Assembly: GCA_017695015.1 (NCBI GenBank)
Contig: JADIMD010000104.1
Coordinates: forward strand, 1-44,836
Direction of reading: 5' to 3'
DNA length: 44,836 nt
Origin: Candidatus Cryptobacteroides faecigallinarum
GTDB taxonomy: Bacteria; Bacteroidota; Bacteroidia; Bacteroidales; UBA932
A program made the position numbers and the translations under genes. Below the pieces are notes generated by a model. That model saw only the letters and a program-made list of their open reading frames with translations. It did not search any database and was not told the origin of the DNA. Shown here in pieces: positions 19,446 through 27,548 of the stretch. Positions within the stretch are counted from its first letter, which is position 1. Every line of letters starts with the position of its first letter.

Positions 19446-22400
19446 TTAGAATTTAACATTAAGTCCCAAAGAGAATACCCTTGCTACAGGATAGGTACGT
19501 CCTGAACCGTCACCAGTATACTCAGGATCCCATCCTCCAGGCATCGCACTGAATGTAAGGGCGTTCTGAAGACTCGCATATATCCTCAGATTCTGGATCT
19601 TCACCTTTTCCATCCATCTCTTAGGGAAAGTATAGCCCACCTGGACATTCTTGAGACGGAGATATTTCGCGTCCCTAATCCAGAAATCTGAGCCGAGCAT
19701 GGTGTTGGCCGACTCGGAACCGCGAGTAAGGCGAGGATAGGTTGCATCAGGATTGGAAGGTGTCCAACGGTCAAGATGGAAATCGAGCACAGGGCCCTCG
19801 TTATTGTTGTGGAAGGCCTCCACAGCCTCTCCTCTCATCCATTTGCTTCGCTTGCCGACTCCCTGCCACATCATCGAGAAGTCGAAGCCTTTCACTTCGA
19901 AGCCGTATGTAAGGCTGAACAGATATCTCGGGAAGTCGTTGCCGAGCACGAAACGGTCATCAGAGTTAATCCTGCCTTCACCAGTCTTGTCCACATAACG
20001 GATGTCTCCAGGCTTCACTGTAATTCCATCAGGCACAGGACCGGCCGCACATTCTGCTTCATTCTGGAAGAAACCGTCAGTCTTATAAGCATAGTACGAA
20101 TTCATAGGATAACCTTCCATAAGGATTGTGGTCACATCGGTACCGTTGATCTGCCTAGTTCCCTTGATGTCTACGACCTTATTCCAGCTGTCGGACACAT
20201 TCCCTGAAACATGGTGATTCACAGGACCTGTCTTGAAGAGATAAGAGAACGAAAATTCCCATCCTGAGGTGTCTACCACTCCTGCGTTCTGTGTCGGAGC
20301 TCCGTTACCGAAGATACCTGGTACAGGAAGTCCGAAGAGGATGTCGTAGGTTCTGTTATAGAACCAGTCGAAGGTGATGTTGAGATTGTTCCTGAGCAGA
20401 CCGAGATCTATACCTACATCTGCCATGGCTGTCTTCTCCCATTCGATGTCAGGATTGGCGGAAGAGAACGACAATGTATTGACGAGCTGGTTGTTGAAAC
20501 TACCCCCCTGGGTCACTGTAACTGTCTGCATATAACTATATGCACTAATACGGTTGTTGCCGACAAGTCCGTATGATGCCCTGAGCTTGAGGGAAGGTAT
20601 ATAATCCCTGATATTGTCCCAGAATTCCTCGCTCGATATACGCCATCCTGCTGACAATGACGGGAAGAGGCCGGAACGGTTTCCTTCGGCGAAATATGAG
20701 GAATAGTCGTTCCTGAGATTGAATTCGAGAAGGTATTTCTCGTCATAGTTGTATGTGAGCCTTGCGAAGCCGGAATACATCGACCAGTCGCTGGCAGCCC
20801 CACCATTGGCCACATCATCTCCTGACAGTGAACCTACAAGAATATCGTATTTGTTATCAATATTATCCCTTCTTGTCCAGTAACTCTTATCGGAGAAACC
20901 TTCATATGAATAACCCAGCAGGGCTCCAAAGGTATGCTTACCGATGGTCTTGTTATATGTGGCCATCGCATTGGCTGTGGTATAAAGGGAACGGTAGCTC
21001 TCTTCCTGCATCTGATTCAACACATCTGCAGACGAACCTTCGAGGGCATTGCGGTGTGTGTGCTTACCGTTGTTCCATGTCCTGGCCCCGATGCTTCCGA
21101 CCAATTTGAAACCGTCAAACAATTCCCATTCTGCAGACAGGGTACCTGCCAGTTCGTCATTGACAGACTGGACATATCCGCCCTGCTCTATGCGCTGGAG
21201 ACCGTTGGCATTACTTCCTGCAGGATATGTGTATGTCCCGTCAGGATTCTTTATTTCATAGACAGGAGGCATACGGTTGGCCTGCTCCACGATCCAGTAG
21301 GTCTGATAGGCATGGTCGGTGATGGTGTTGCGCGCAAACTGCGAGGTCAGGTTGATTGTCAGCCTGTCCGTTACCTTATGGCTGAGATTCAAACGGGCAT
21401 TGAAACGTTTGTAGCCGTAGTCTTTGGACCCCTTGAACATACTGTCCTGGTCAAGGAAGCCGATGGATGCCATATATGAAAGTTTCTCTGTTCCTCCTGT
21501 CATGGAGACACTGTGGCTCTGCTGAGGTGACCAGTCGTCATAAAGGGCGCGCACCCAGTTCACATTAGGTCCGTTATTCTTGAAATTGGCTATGTCTTCC
21601 TGCGTATATTTGGCCGGACGTCCGGAATTGACCTCCGCCTCGTTATAGAGTTCGGCATAAATCCATGAATCGACTATTTTCGGAAGGGATGTAGGCATCT
21701 GGAAACCGTAATTGAAGTCATATGAAACTTCCATTTTTCCTTCCTGTCCTTTCTTGGTAGTCACAAGAATGACACCATTGGATGCGCGAGAACCGTAAAT
21801 AGCTGTGGAAGAGGCATCCTTCAACACCGAAATCTGGTCAATGTCGGAAGGATTCAGGTTGGCAATCGATCCTTCTATACCATCGATGATGACCAACGGG
21901 CTATTGTCGTTCAATGTGTTCAGACCACGGACATTGATAGAAGGAGAACTACCTGGAGTGGAAGTGCCCTGCTGGATGATAAGTCCCGGGACTGAACCCT
22001 GCAATGCTTCGAGCGCATTGGCGATAGGACGGGCTTCCATGACTTCCGTGTCGACAGAAGCTACTGCTCCAGTGAGGTTTATCTTCTTCTGGGTTCCGTA
22101 ACCGACTACGACCACATCGTCGAGAGCAAGGGATTCAGGAGCGAGTTCGATCTCGATATACCCTCTTCCGTTCACTGCGACTTCAGCATCGGAATAGCCG
22201 ATGGAAGAGACAGTGAGAATTGCATCTGAAGGGGCTCTCAAAGTAAAAGTACCGGTGACATCAGTAGCTGAGCCGATTGTGGTGCCCTTGATGATGACAC
22301 CGGCTCCGATAACTGGTTCACCCTGTGATGTTACCTTTCCTTTCACCTCAATCTGCTCAGACTGGGCGAAGAGGCTGAAGGAAGAGACAGTACAGAGCAT

Positions 22401-22490
22401 GAATATGCAAGACAGGGACATCAGCATCCTGTGCCATGCCCCGGTGCGTGTACCGCCAAATTGTGCGATCAATTCAGTAGTTAGTTTCAT
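19446..22490 (-). CDS. SusC-like TonB-dependent outer membrane transporter
   Basis: This is a SusC/RagA-family TonB-dependent transporter, 1014 residues from the ATG at 22490 (MKLTTELIAQFGG); codons farther upstream overlap the ROK gene and have no signal. A long signal ends SLFAQ. It is followed by a carboxypeptidase-D-like regulatory domain (VKGKVTSQGEPVIGAGVIIKG) and the plug with DDVVVVGYGTQKK and the SusC-type ILKDASSTAIYGSRASNGVI. The 22-strand barrel ends ARVFSLGLNVKF. With the SusD partner downstream it should import mannan oligosaccharides into the periplasm. Confidence 0.95.
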   Translation of the reverse strand: MKLTTELIAQFGGTRTGAWHRMLMSLSCIFMLCTVSSFSLFAQSEQIEVKGKVTSQGEPVIGAGVIIKGTTIGSATDVTGTFTLRAPSDAILTVSSIGYSDAEVAVNGRGYIEIELAPESLALDDVVVVGYGTQKKINLTGAVASVDTEVMEARPIANALEALQGSVPGLIIQQGTSTPGSSPSINVRGLNTLNDNSPLVIIDGIEGSIANLNPSDIDQISVLKDASSTAIYGSRASNGVILVTTKKGQEGKMEVSYDFNYGFQMPTSLPKIVDSWIYAELYNEAEVNSGRPAKYTQEDIANFKNNGPNVNWVRALYDDWSPQQSHSVSMTGGTEKLSYMASIGFLDQDSMFKGSKDYGYKRFNARLNLSHKVTDRLTINLTSQFARNTITDHAYQTYWIVEQANRMPPVYEIKNPDGTYTYPAGSNANGLQRIEQGGYVQSVNDELAGTLSAEWELFDGFKLVGSIGARTWNNGKHTHRNALEGSSADVLNQMQEESYRSLYTTANAMATYNKTIGKHTFGALLGYSYEGFSDKSYWTRRDNIDNKYDILVGSLSGDDVANGGAASDWSMYSGFARLTYNYDEKYLLEFNLRNDYSSYFAEGNRSGLFPSLSAGWRISSEEFWDNIRDYIPSLKLRASYGLVGNNRISAYSYMQTVTVTQGGSFNNQLVNTLSFSSANPDIEWEKTAMADVGIDLGLLRNNLNITFDWFYNRTYDILFGLPVPGIFGNGAPTQNAGVVDTSGWEFSFSYLFKTGPVNHHVSGNVSDSWNKVVDIKGTRQINGTDVTTILMEGYPMNSYYAYKTDGFFQNEAECAAGPVPDGITVKPGDIRYVDKTGEGRINSDDRFVLGNDFPRYLFSLTYGFEVKGFDFSMMWQGVGKRSKWMRGEAVEAFHNNNEGPVLDFHLDRWTPSNPDATYPRLTRGSESANTMLGSDFWIRDAKYLRLKNVQVGYTFPKRWMEKVKIQNLRIYASLQNALTFSAMPGGWDPEYTGDGSGRTYPVARVFSLGLNVKF

Positions 22491-22512
22491 AATATATTGT
22501 TTATAATGAATG

Positions 22513-23619
22513 TTATAGCTGTTCGTCAAGACGGGAAAGTGCATAGGCATATGCACCGGCAGCGATGGCCTCACTCGTCCCTATGGAAGACAGCCCCACG
22601 CCGATCCTCTTATTCTTGAAATACGGCACTTTCTCGTCCGAGAAAGGCATTGTCACCTCCTGAGGCCCCTCATCAAGGAATGACGCCAACTGCGAAGGAT
22701 CTGTCAGGTCATAGACCTCAGACTGCAGACGGGGGAATGAGGCTCCGGCAAAAGTCGACAGACTGCTGCGCATCTCCGCAAGGATGCCAGGGAAGATGTA
22801 CTTCGCCGCACCTGAGACTCCTCCGCCTATGACCACAAGGCCGTCCACGATATCAATGGCATGCGCTATAGCATTCCCTGCTGTCCTTCCGAACTGCATA
22901 AATGTCTCCACGGCAGCCTGCCTGTTACCGGGACGGATACCGTCCGCGATGTCATATATATCCTTTGGATTGAATTGCGCGGCAGACTCGCCGCTGAGTT
23001 CTTCATAAATGCGTCTTACGGCTCTGATGCTGACGCCCTCCTCTGCAATCATGTCCGGATGGAGGACATTCTGCATACACCAGACATCACCTCCGCAGCC
23101 ATTGTCACCTGTCAGGAGACGATCGTCTATCACGACGCCAGCCCCGAAGCCTGTACCGAATGTGATACCGAGCAGATTCCTGTACTGTCTGCGGCTTCCG
23201 TTTCTATGGAGTTTTTCATTTATTTCCGGCAAAAAGCCGCACAGAGCTTCGCCATAGGCATAGAGATTCCCGTCATTATTGATAAAGACGGGTATTTTGA
23301 ATATCTTTTCAAGCCAGGGACCTAAGGCCGTACCCCCCCCAGAGAAAGCAGGGAAATTCGGTAGTCTTCCTATCACACCGTGCCTGTAGTCAGCCGGGCC
23401 AGGAAAGGCAAAACTGATTGCAGCAGGGCGTTCACCGATACTGTCCGATATCCTGCGGAATCCTTCAGCTATGGTCTCAAGGCATTTTTCTATATTGTCA
23501 GTCACTGCCTTAACCCGTAACGGAACAACTGCCTCCTGTCCCCCACGCATGGCGGAAAAGACAAAATTGGTCCCTCCAGCATCGAGCGTCAGCACAATTC
23601 TGTTGTCATTTTCATACAT
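22513..23619 (-). CDS. ROK-family sugar kinase (probable mannose/hexose kinase)
   Basis: This 368-residue protein is a ROK-family kinase. It shows the phosphate loop LDAGGTNFVF (D13-T17), the catalytic aspartate D116 in FINNDGNLYAYGEA, the sugar/ATP loop FGTGFGAG (154-161) and VVIGGGVSGAAKYIFPG for adenosine. The usual ROK zinc motif (CxCGxxGCxE) is not present; only GCGGDVWC (174-181) remains, and the protein is longer than the usual 300 or so residues, so it belongs to a divergent subgroup. Lying between a phosphomannose isomerase-like gene (39-base gap) and susC (22-base gap), it most likely makes mannose-6-phosphate from imported mannose. Fructose or glucose are alternative substrates. 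Confidence 0.82.
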   Translation of the reverse strand: MYENDNRIVLTLDAGGTNFVFSAMRGGQEAVVPLRVKAVTDNIEKCLETIAEGFRRISDSIGERPAAISFAFPGPADYRHGVIGRLPNFPAFSGGGTALGPWLEKIFKIPVFINNDGNLYAYGEALCGFLPEINEKLHRNGSRRQYRNLLGITFGTGFGAGVVIDDRLLTGDNGCGGDVWCMQNVLHPDMIAEEGVSIRAVRRIYEELSGESAAQFNPKDIYDIADGIRPGNRQAAVETFMQFGRTAGNAIAHAIDIVDGLVVIGGGVSGAAKYIFPGILAEMRSSLSTFAGASFPRLQSEVYDLTDPSQLASFLDEGPQEVTMPFSDEKVPYFKNKRIGVGLSSIGTSEAIAAGAYAYALSRLDEQL

Positions 23620-23658
23620 AATTCCAGTGTCATTTTATGCAGTCATCATACTTGCCTG

Positions 23659-25416
23659 TCAGAAACGGACATAAGCTTTTATCGTCATGCATTCCTTGCC
23701 TTCCGACCGTCCATAAGGTCTTATCGTATACTCCCCGACCGATGCCGGAACGATGAATGTTTCGGCATAATGTACCACGAACGGCTCGAATGCTCCCGTC
23801 GGGCTCTCTATTACAGCCTCCTCTCCATCCACGAGATTGAACACATTGACGCTTCCACAAGTTGTATGTTGCACTGGCACAGAGAAGGTATGGCGTCTGG
23901 TCTCTATGAATTCATTCGGATGCAGACCAGTCCGCTCTTCTTTCCATCCCTCGCCAGCAGCGATATCAGTGAAATGGTTGTGCAGGTTCTTTTCTACATA
24001 TTCCGTAGTCCTGCCCCAATCGATGACCTTGCTGCCTCTCTCGACATTGATAGGACGCGGCTTGCCGTCAAGCCCGAGCCGCTGCCAGTCCCACATCTTG
24101 AAAGTAAAGAGGTTAGGGGTAGAACTAATCTCAAGGACCATGCTTTCCGCCCCGGAGCAGTGTACCGTACCGCCCGGTATCAGGAAATGGTCATGCTTCC
24201 TGGCTGGTATATTGTTCACATATTTTTCTGCATCGAACACTATTTCGCCTTTCTGCGCACGCCTGAGGTCATCCACCATTGCCTGTGGGTCTATACCTTC
24301 TTTAAGACCGAGATAAACATGGGCACCTTCACCTGCATCCAGAAGATAATAACTCTCGTCCTGGGTATATGCCATACCGAAATTCTCCCTTATAAACTGG
24401 GTGGTAGGGTGTACCTGAAGACTGAGATTGCCTCCGCCCATAGTGTCGAGGAAATCGAAACGGATTGGGAAATCCTTGCCGAAACGAGCTTCTACCGATT
24501 CTCCAAGGAGCTCCCTGCTCCTGAGCAGCACCAGATCGACTGACGGAAGTTCGAAACGCACGCCGTTCACCTCAAAATAGAGACTGTTCTCCTCGGGCAC
24601 GCAGTCGAAGCACCATCCGAAATTACTCATATCCCTGTCAAGGTCGCATACTTCCTTCATCCACTGACCTCCCCATGGAGCAGGGTCAAAGAAAGGCACC
24701 ACCCTGAATGGAGTCTTCACTGTGGCGTCGATTCCCCTGAAGAAAGTCACGCTGTCTATCATCTTTGGCTGACCCGCAATATGGGTGTCAATCCAATATG
24801 CCACTTTATGAAAAAGTCTGTCCTTATGTATGTCACATACTCTCCAGTCATTGAAGAAACCTCTCTTATACTGGATTGATACAGGATCATCATGGTTATC
24901 TATTCCAAGAGCCTTTACTTCATGTCTGCGGAATCGCTGCTGTATCTCCCAACGGGCCATATCCACATAGACAACAAGCGCCTTGTCGGATACTGCAAGG
25001 GATGCACCTGTCCCTATAACTACGGAAAGTCCATTCCCCCTGGAGATCCTGCCTTTGTAGGAGGCAAGTTTTTCCTGATCGAAGAAATCATTGATTCTCA
25101 AGGCTGTCACATAGCCGAAAAGGACATCATCCGTCATGAAAATATCGGTCATCCTACGCACTTCTTCTTCAGGTTTCATAAGATCCCTCGTATCCGTAAC
25201 CTCCACACCGAGTCCATCGGAAAAGGCTTTCTTCACCTCATCTTCGTACACGCCAGTGTAGAGTTCCACCGCAAGTTCGCTGATATTTTCAGATTCCAGA
25301 CTCTGTCTGATGCAGCCGATGATATTGTCCCATCCCTGGACAAGAGTTCCAGCAATCCTGGTTGCCGGATACTTATCGTAGTTCGAGTGTCTCATAAATG
25401 CTGTTAGTTTGTTCAT
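23659..25416 (-). CDS. class I mannose-6-phosphate isomerase-like protein with N-terminal extension
   Basis: This 585-residue cytoplasmic protein has a C-terminal cupin region like type I phosphomannose isomerase. The metal ligands expected from E. coli ManA (Gln, His, Glu, His) correspond to Q334 and H336 in SLQVHP, E354 in TQDESYY and H419 in GGTVHC. Before it lies a domain of about 280 residues (SNYDKYPATRIAGTLVQGWD onward, with VVYVDMARWEIQQRFRR) that ordinary ManA lacks; it recalls a uridine-kinase-like region, but no function can be assigned. It should convert mannose-6-phosphate to fructose-6-phosphate. The ATG at 25416 is chosen because codons to 25662 overlap gntR; the ATG at 25395 is also possible. 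Confidence 0.8.
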   Translation of the reverse strand: MNKLTAFMRHSNYDKYPATRIAGTLVQGWDNIIGCIRQSLESENISELAVELYTGVYEDEVKKAFSDGLGVEVTDTRDLMKPEEEVRRMTDIFMTDDVLFGYVTALRINDFFDQEKLASYKGRISRGNGLSVVIGTGASLAVSDKALVVYVDMARWEIQQRFRRHEVKALGIDNHDDPVSIQYKRGFFNDWRVCDIHKDRLFHKVAYWIDTHIAGQPKMIDSVTFFRGIDATVKTPFRVVPFFDPAPWGGQWMKEVCDLDRDMSNFGWCFDCVPEENSLYFEVNGVRFELPSVDLVLLRSRELLGESVEARFGKDFPIRFDFLDTMGGGNLSLQVHPTTQFIRENFGMAYTQDESYYLLDAGEGAHVYLGLKEGIDPQAMVDDLRRAQKGEIVFDAEKYVNNIPARKHDHFLIPGGTVHCSGAESMVLEISSTPNLFTFKMWDWQRLGLDGKPRPINVERGSKVIDWGRTTEYVEKNLHNHFTDIAAGEGWKEERTGLHPNEFIETRRHTFSVPVQHTTCGSVNVFNLVDGEEAVIESPTGAFEPFVVHYAETFIVPASVGEYTIRPYGRSEGKECMTIKAYVRF

Positions 25417-25421
25417 ACATA

Positions 25422-25435
25422 TTGAACATGTGCAA
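25422..25435. promoter_or_regulatory. candidate GntR operator overlapping the mannan operon promoter
   Basis: TTGAACATGTGCAA is a near-palindrome (12 of 14 positions symmetric around ACATGT). It lies in the divergent spacer between the isomerase start (25416) and gntR (25512), touching the -7 element of the minus-strand promoter and covering its likely start site. Binding there would block the nine-gene mannan operon. Assignment to this GntR is inference. Confidence 0.5.
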
Positions 25436-25464
25436 ATATGAAAACTTTGTTTGGATTTTCCAAG
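25433..25464 (-). promoter_or_regulatory. candidate promoter of the mannan operon
   Basis: Read on the minus strand, CTTG (25464-25461) and CATATTTG (25440-25433) are separated by 20 bases. They match the Bacteroidota primary-sigma pattern TTTG-N19-21-TAnnTTTG with one mismatch in each element. The start site would fall near 25426, about 10 bases before the ATG at 25416. Confidence 0.55.
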
Positions 25465-25482
25465 AAAATAATGAATTTTTGC

Positions 25483-25490
25483 TAATTTTG
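25483..25490 (+). promoter_or_regulatory. candidate -7 element of the gntR promoter
   Basis: TAATTTTG matches the Bacteroidota -7 consensus TAnnTTTG exactly and lies 21 bases before the gntR ATG. No good TTTG occurs at the expected distance upstream (nearest at 25450-25453, too far), so the -33 element is weak or degenerate. Confidence 0.5.
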
Positions 25491-25511
25491 CATAAACAGT
25501 TTCGAGTCCCC

Positions 25512-26243
25512 ATGATAATAGACCATTCAAGTAACAAACCTCTTCATCTTCAGGCTGAAGAAATATTAAGAAGACTAATCGAAACGGAAGAGTACAAGAA
25601 CGGCAAGCTGCTTCCAAACGAAGTCGAATTGTCTGAACAATTGCACATATCCCGGAACACACTACGGCAGGCCATCAACCGGCTGGTGTTCGAGGGACTG
25701 CTTACCCGCAAGAAAGGAGTAGGAACAAAGGTCAGCAGGAAAGGTGTTGTAGGAGGCGTCCAGAACTGGCTTAGTTTCTCCCAAGAGATGAAGATGCTCG
25801 GGATAGAAATACGGAATTTCGAACTTCACCTCAATTTCAGGCATCCTACAGAGGAAATCGCCAATTTTTTCGGCTGCGACAGAGAAAAGACGAAGTGTCT
25901 CGTAATGGAGAGGGTCAGGGGAAGGAAGGAATATCCGTTCGTATATTTCATATCATATTTCAATCCGTCAATCGGGATGACAGGGGACGAGAATTTCACA
26001 ATGCCGCTATACGAGATGATGGAAAAGGAATATGGTATAGTAGTCAAAACCAGCAAGGAAGAGATTTCCGCGCGTTTAGCGGGGAGTTTCATTTCAGAAA
26101 AACTAGACATAGGTTCAGGGAAACCGATACTGATACGCAAAAGGTTTGTATACGATATCCATGACATGCCTGTTGAATACAATATCGGCTATTACAAAGC
26201 CGACAGTTTCACCTACACCATAGAAGCCTCCAGGAACATTTAA
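25512..26243 (+). CDS. GntR-family (HutC-type) transcriptional regulator
   Basis: This 243-residue regulator has an N-terminal GntR winged helix (about residues 8-74) with LPNEVELSEQLHISRNTLRQ and RLVFEGLLTRKKGVGT. A C-terminal UTRA effector domain follows (about residues 95-240, with FVYDIHDMPVEYNIGYYKAD). UTRA domains often sense phosphosugars or related metabolites; mannose-6-phosphate made by the neighbours is a reasonable guess. The ATG at 25512 gives a standard N terminus; longer in-frame starts overlap the promoter. It is divergent from the mannan operon, so it probably represses it. Most Bacteroidota mannan loci use hybrid two-component regulators, making this control unusual. Its TAA stop is the start of repeat copy B. 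Confidence 0.93.
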   Translation: MIIDHSSNKPLHLQAEEILRRLIETEEYKNGKLLPNEVELSEQLHISRNTLRQAINRLVFEGLLTRKKGVGTKVSRKGVVGGVQNWLSFSQEMKMLGIEIRNFELHLNFRHPTEEIANFFGCDREKTKCLVMERVRGRKEYPFVYFISYFNPSIGMTGDENFTMPLYEMMEKEYGIVVKTSKEEISARLAGSFISEKLDIGSGKPILIRKRFVYDIHDMPVEYNIGYYKADSFTYTIEASRNI

Positions 26244-26300
26244 CGGTTCAGATACACAGTATAGAAAGAGGCGGTGCCGCAATGGCATCGCCTCTTTTGT
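26239..26300 (+). repeat. 62-bp direct repeat, copy B (gntR stop codon plus terminator)
   Basis: This copy matches 10340-10401 at 61 of 62 positions. It begins with the ttTAA that forms the gntR stop and ends just after the terminator T run; beyond it the two sites differ. It marks the right edge of the mannan locus. No integrase or transposase gene lies between the copies or beside them. Confidence 0.95.
26265..26298 (+). terminator. gntR terminator, duplicate of the rpoC terminator
   Basis: The hairpin agaggcggtgcc / ggcatcgcctct (26267-26278 and 26284-26295) with loop gcaat and a following T run is the same as that after rpoC. It ends gntR transcription and, read on the other strand, lies just past the tlpA-like stop at 26322, so it may serve both. 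Confidence 0.9.
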
Positions 26301-26321
26301 TGGTTCTGGGTCGAGGATGGG

Positions 26322-27515
26322 TCAGCGGCCGTAATAGTCGCGGAGGAATGCATCCAGATAAGGGCCGCGCATGTTGGTTTTGAGGAAACGGCCCTGCTCA
26401 TCCAGAATTATGCAGCAAGGCACTCCCATGACACCGTACAGGTTCATCGCATTGCCATTCATCATGGACATGTCCCTGAGCTGTGTCCAGTCCATATTCT
26501 CTTCCTTGACAGCCTTTTCCCATTCCTGGACATTGTCGTCCACAGAAATGCTTATGATGTCGAATTCAGGATATTTTTCATGGATATGCTTGAGATGAGG
26601 TATCTCTCCCCGGCAAGGTCCGCACCAGGATGCCCAAAACTCCAGCATCGCAATCTTGCCTTCCGGGATACAGGATGACAGCTTTACCTTGTTGCCCTCC
26701 ATGTCGTAGAACTCCGCATCCACATATTTTTCCCCGACAGCAAGTCCGGACGCCCTTTCCGCTGCCTCCTTCAATGCTGCAAGGCGTTTTGTCCCATGCC
26801 AATAAGGCTCGAGCACCGAGACATAACCTTTTATCTCTTCAGCAGTATAGGGGCTCACGCTCCCGTCACCGAAAAGATATGACACTTCATCAAACGATAC
26901 CGCAGCCTCAGGATGCCTGCGCACGAAATCCATGGTTATTTCATGTCTTGCCCTGAGAAGCTCCATCTCCTTTGCTGCAAGGTCAGCAGCCTCCACGGAA
27001 AAGTCGCTCTCCACCTCCGGGGCATAATACACTTCATATATCATTTTGCCCACCACTGCAAGAGAATCAGACAGCGGCTTGCGGAGACTGTCCAGCTCCT
27101 CTTTCAGGTCCTGCTGCACAGAGCCGGTAACCACAGGAGGGACTGTTTTCCTGCCTTCTGACCAGTAATATGTCGGCAGGGTATTGGCATCGGCAGAGAA
27201 TGACACCGACGAATTATCCATATATACTGTAGCAGCAAGAGCCTCTGACTCGTCTCCGGAGAACGAGATATCGCCATCAGCATCAAGGAATACCAGCATG
27301 CAGCACTGCACCGGCGACTCAAGACGCCCGGACAGGTAAAATGCCCCGTCCTTCACTACGGCACTGTCAAGAGGGGTCATCCCCCACAGCTGCTGCTCAT
27401 ACAACATCACTTTTGCACCTTCCGCATTGGAAAGACTGCCGTTTATCTCAAACCCCGGTCCGGAACATGACCATAGAGCCAAAGCCAGGGCTAACATCAA
27501 TACTATCTTTTTCAT
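26322..27515 (-). CDS. TlpA-like thioredoxin-fold lipoprotein
   Basis: This 397-residue lipoprotein (signal ending LALWSC, C17) has an N-terminal beta-rich region resembling DUF4369 (about residues 20-115). A helical middle follows, then a C-terminal TlpA/ResA thioredoxin fold (about residues 255-397). The active site is WCGPC with C298 and C301, and the cis-proline loop is GVPCCIILDEQG. Such proteins are periplasmic thiol-disulfide reductases, dependent on an inner-membrane electron donor such as a DsbD/CcdA type. It follows the SusD gene by 33 bases and is the last gene of a SusC-SusD-TlpA operon. A thiol-containing or redox-sensitive substrate is possible but not shown. Confidence 0.88.
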   Translation of the reverse strand: MKKIVLMLALALALWSCSGPGFEINGSLSNAEGAKVMLYEQQLWGMTPLDSAVVKDGAFYLSGRLESPVQCCMLVFLDADGDISFSGDESEALAATVYMDNSSVSFSADANTLPTYYWSEGRKTVPPVVTGSVQQDLKEELDSLRKPLSDSLAVVGKMIYEVYYAPEVESDFSVEAADLAAKEMELLRARHEITMDFVRRHPEAAVSFDEVSYLFGDGSVSPYTAEEIKGYVSVLEPYWHGTKRLAALKEAAERASGLAVGEKYVDAEFYDMEGNKVKLSSCIPEGKIAMLEFWASWCGPCRGEIPHLKHIHEKYPEFDIISISVDDNVQEWEKAVKEENMDWTQLRDMSMMNGNAMNLYGVMGVPCCIILDEQGRFLKTNMRGPYLDAFLRDYYGR

Positions 27516-27548
27516 AACAAAAACATATTTAACAGTTTACAGAAGTCA

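Noticed and set aside
23770..24543. Open frame of 257 codons antisense to the isomerase gene
   Set aside because: Shadow of a real coding region; no family resemblance.
25398..25511. Extended N terminus of gntR
   Set aside because: It would begin inside the isomerase gene and cover both promoters; the winged helix begins properly from the ATG at 25512.
25417..25662. Extended N terminus of the isomerase overlapping gntR
   Set aside because: It would run through the divergent promoter and the gntR helix-turn-helix region; the encoded residues are not protein-like, while MNKL or MRHSN starts fit the family.
10402..26238. Integrase, transposase or phage gene that could explain the bracketing repeats
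   Set aside because: All coding regions between the repeats are accounted for by the mannan locus; none resembles a recombinase.
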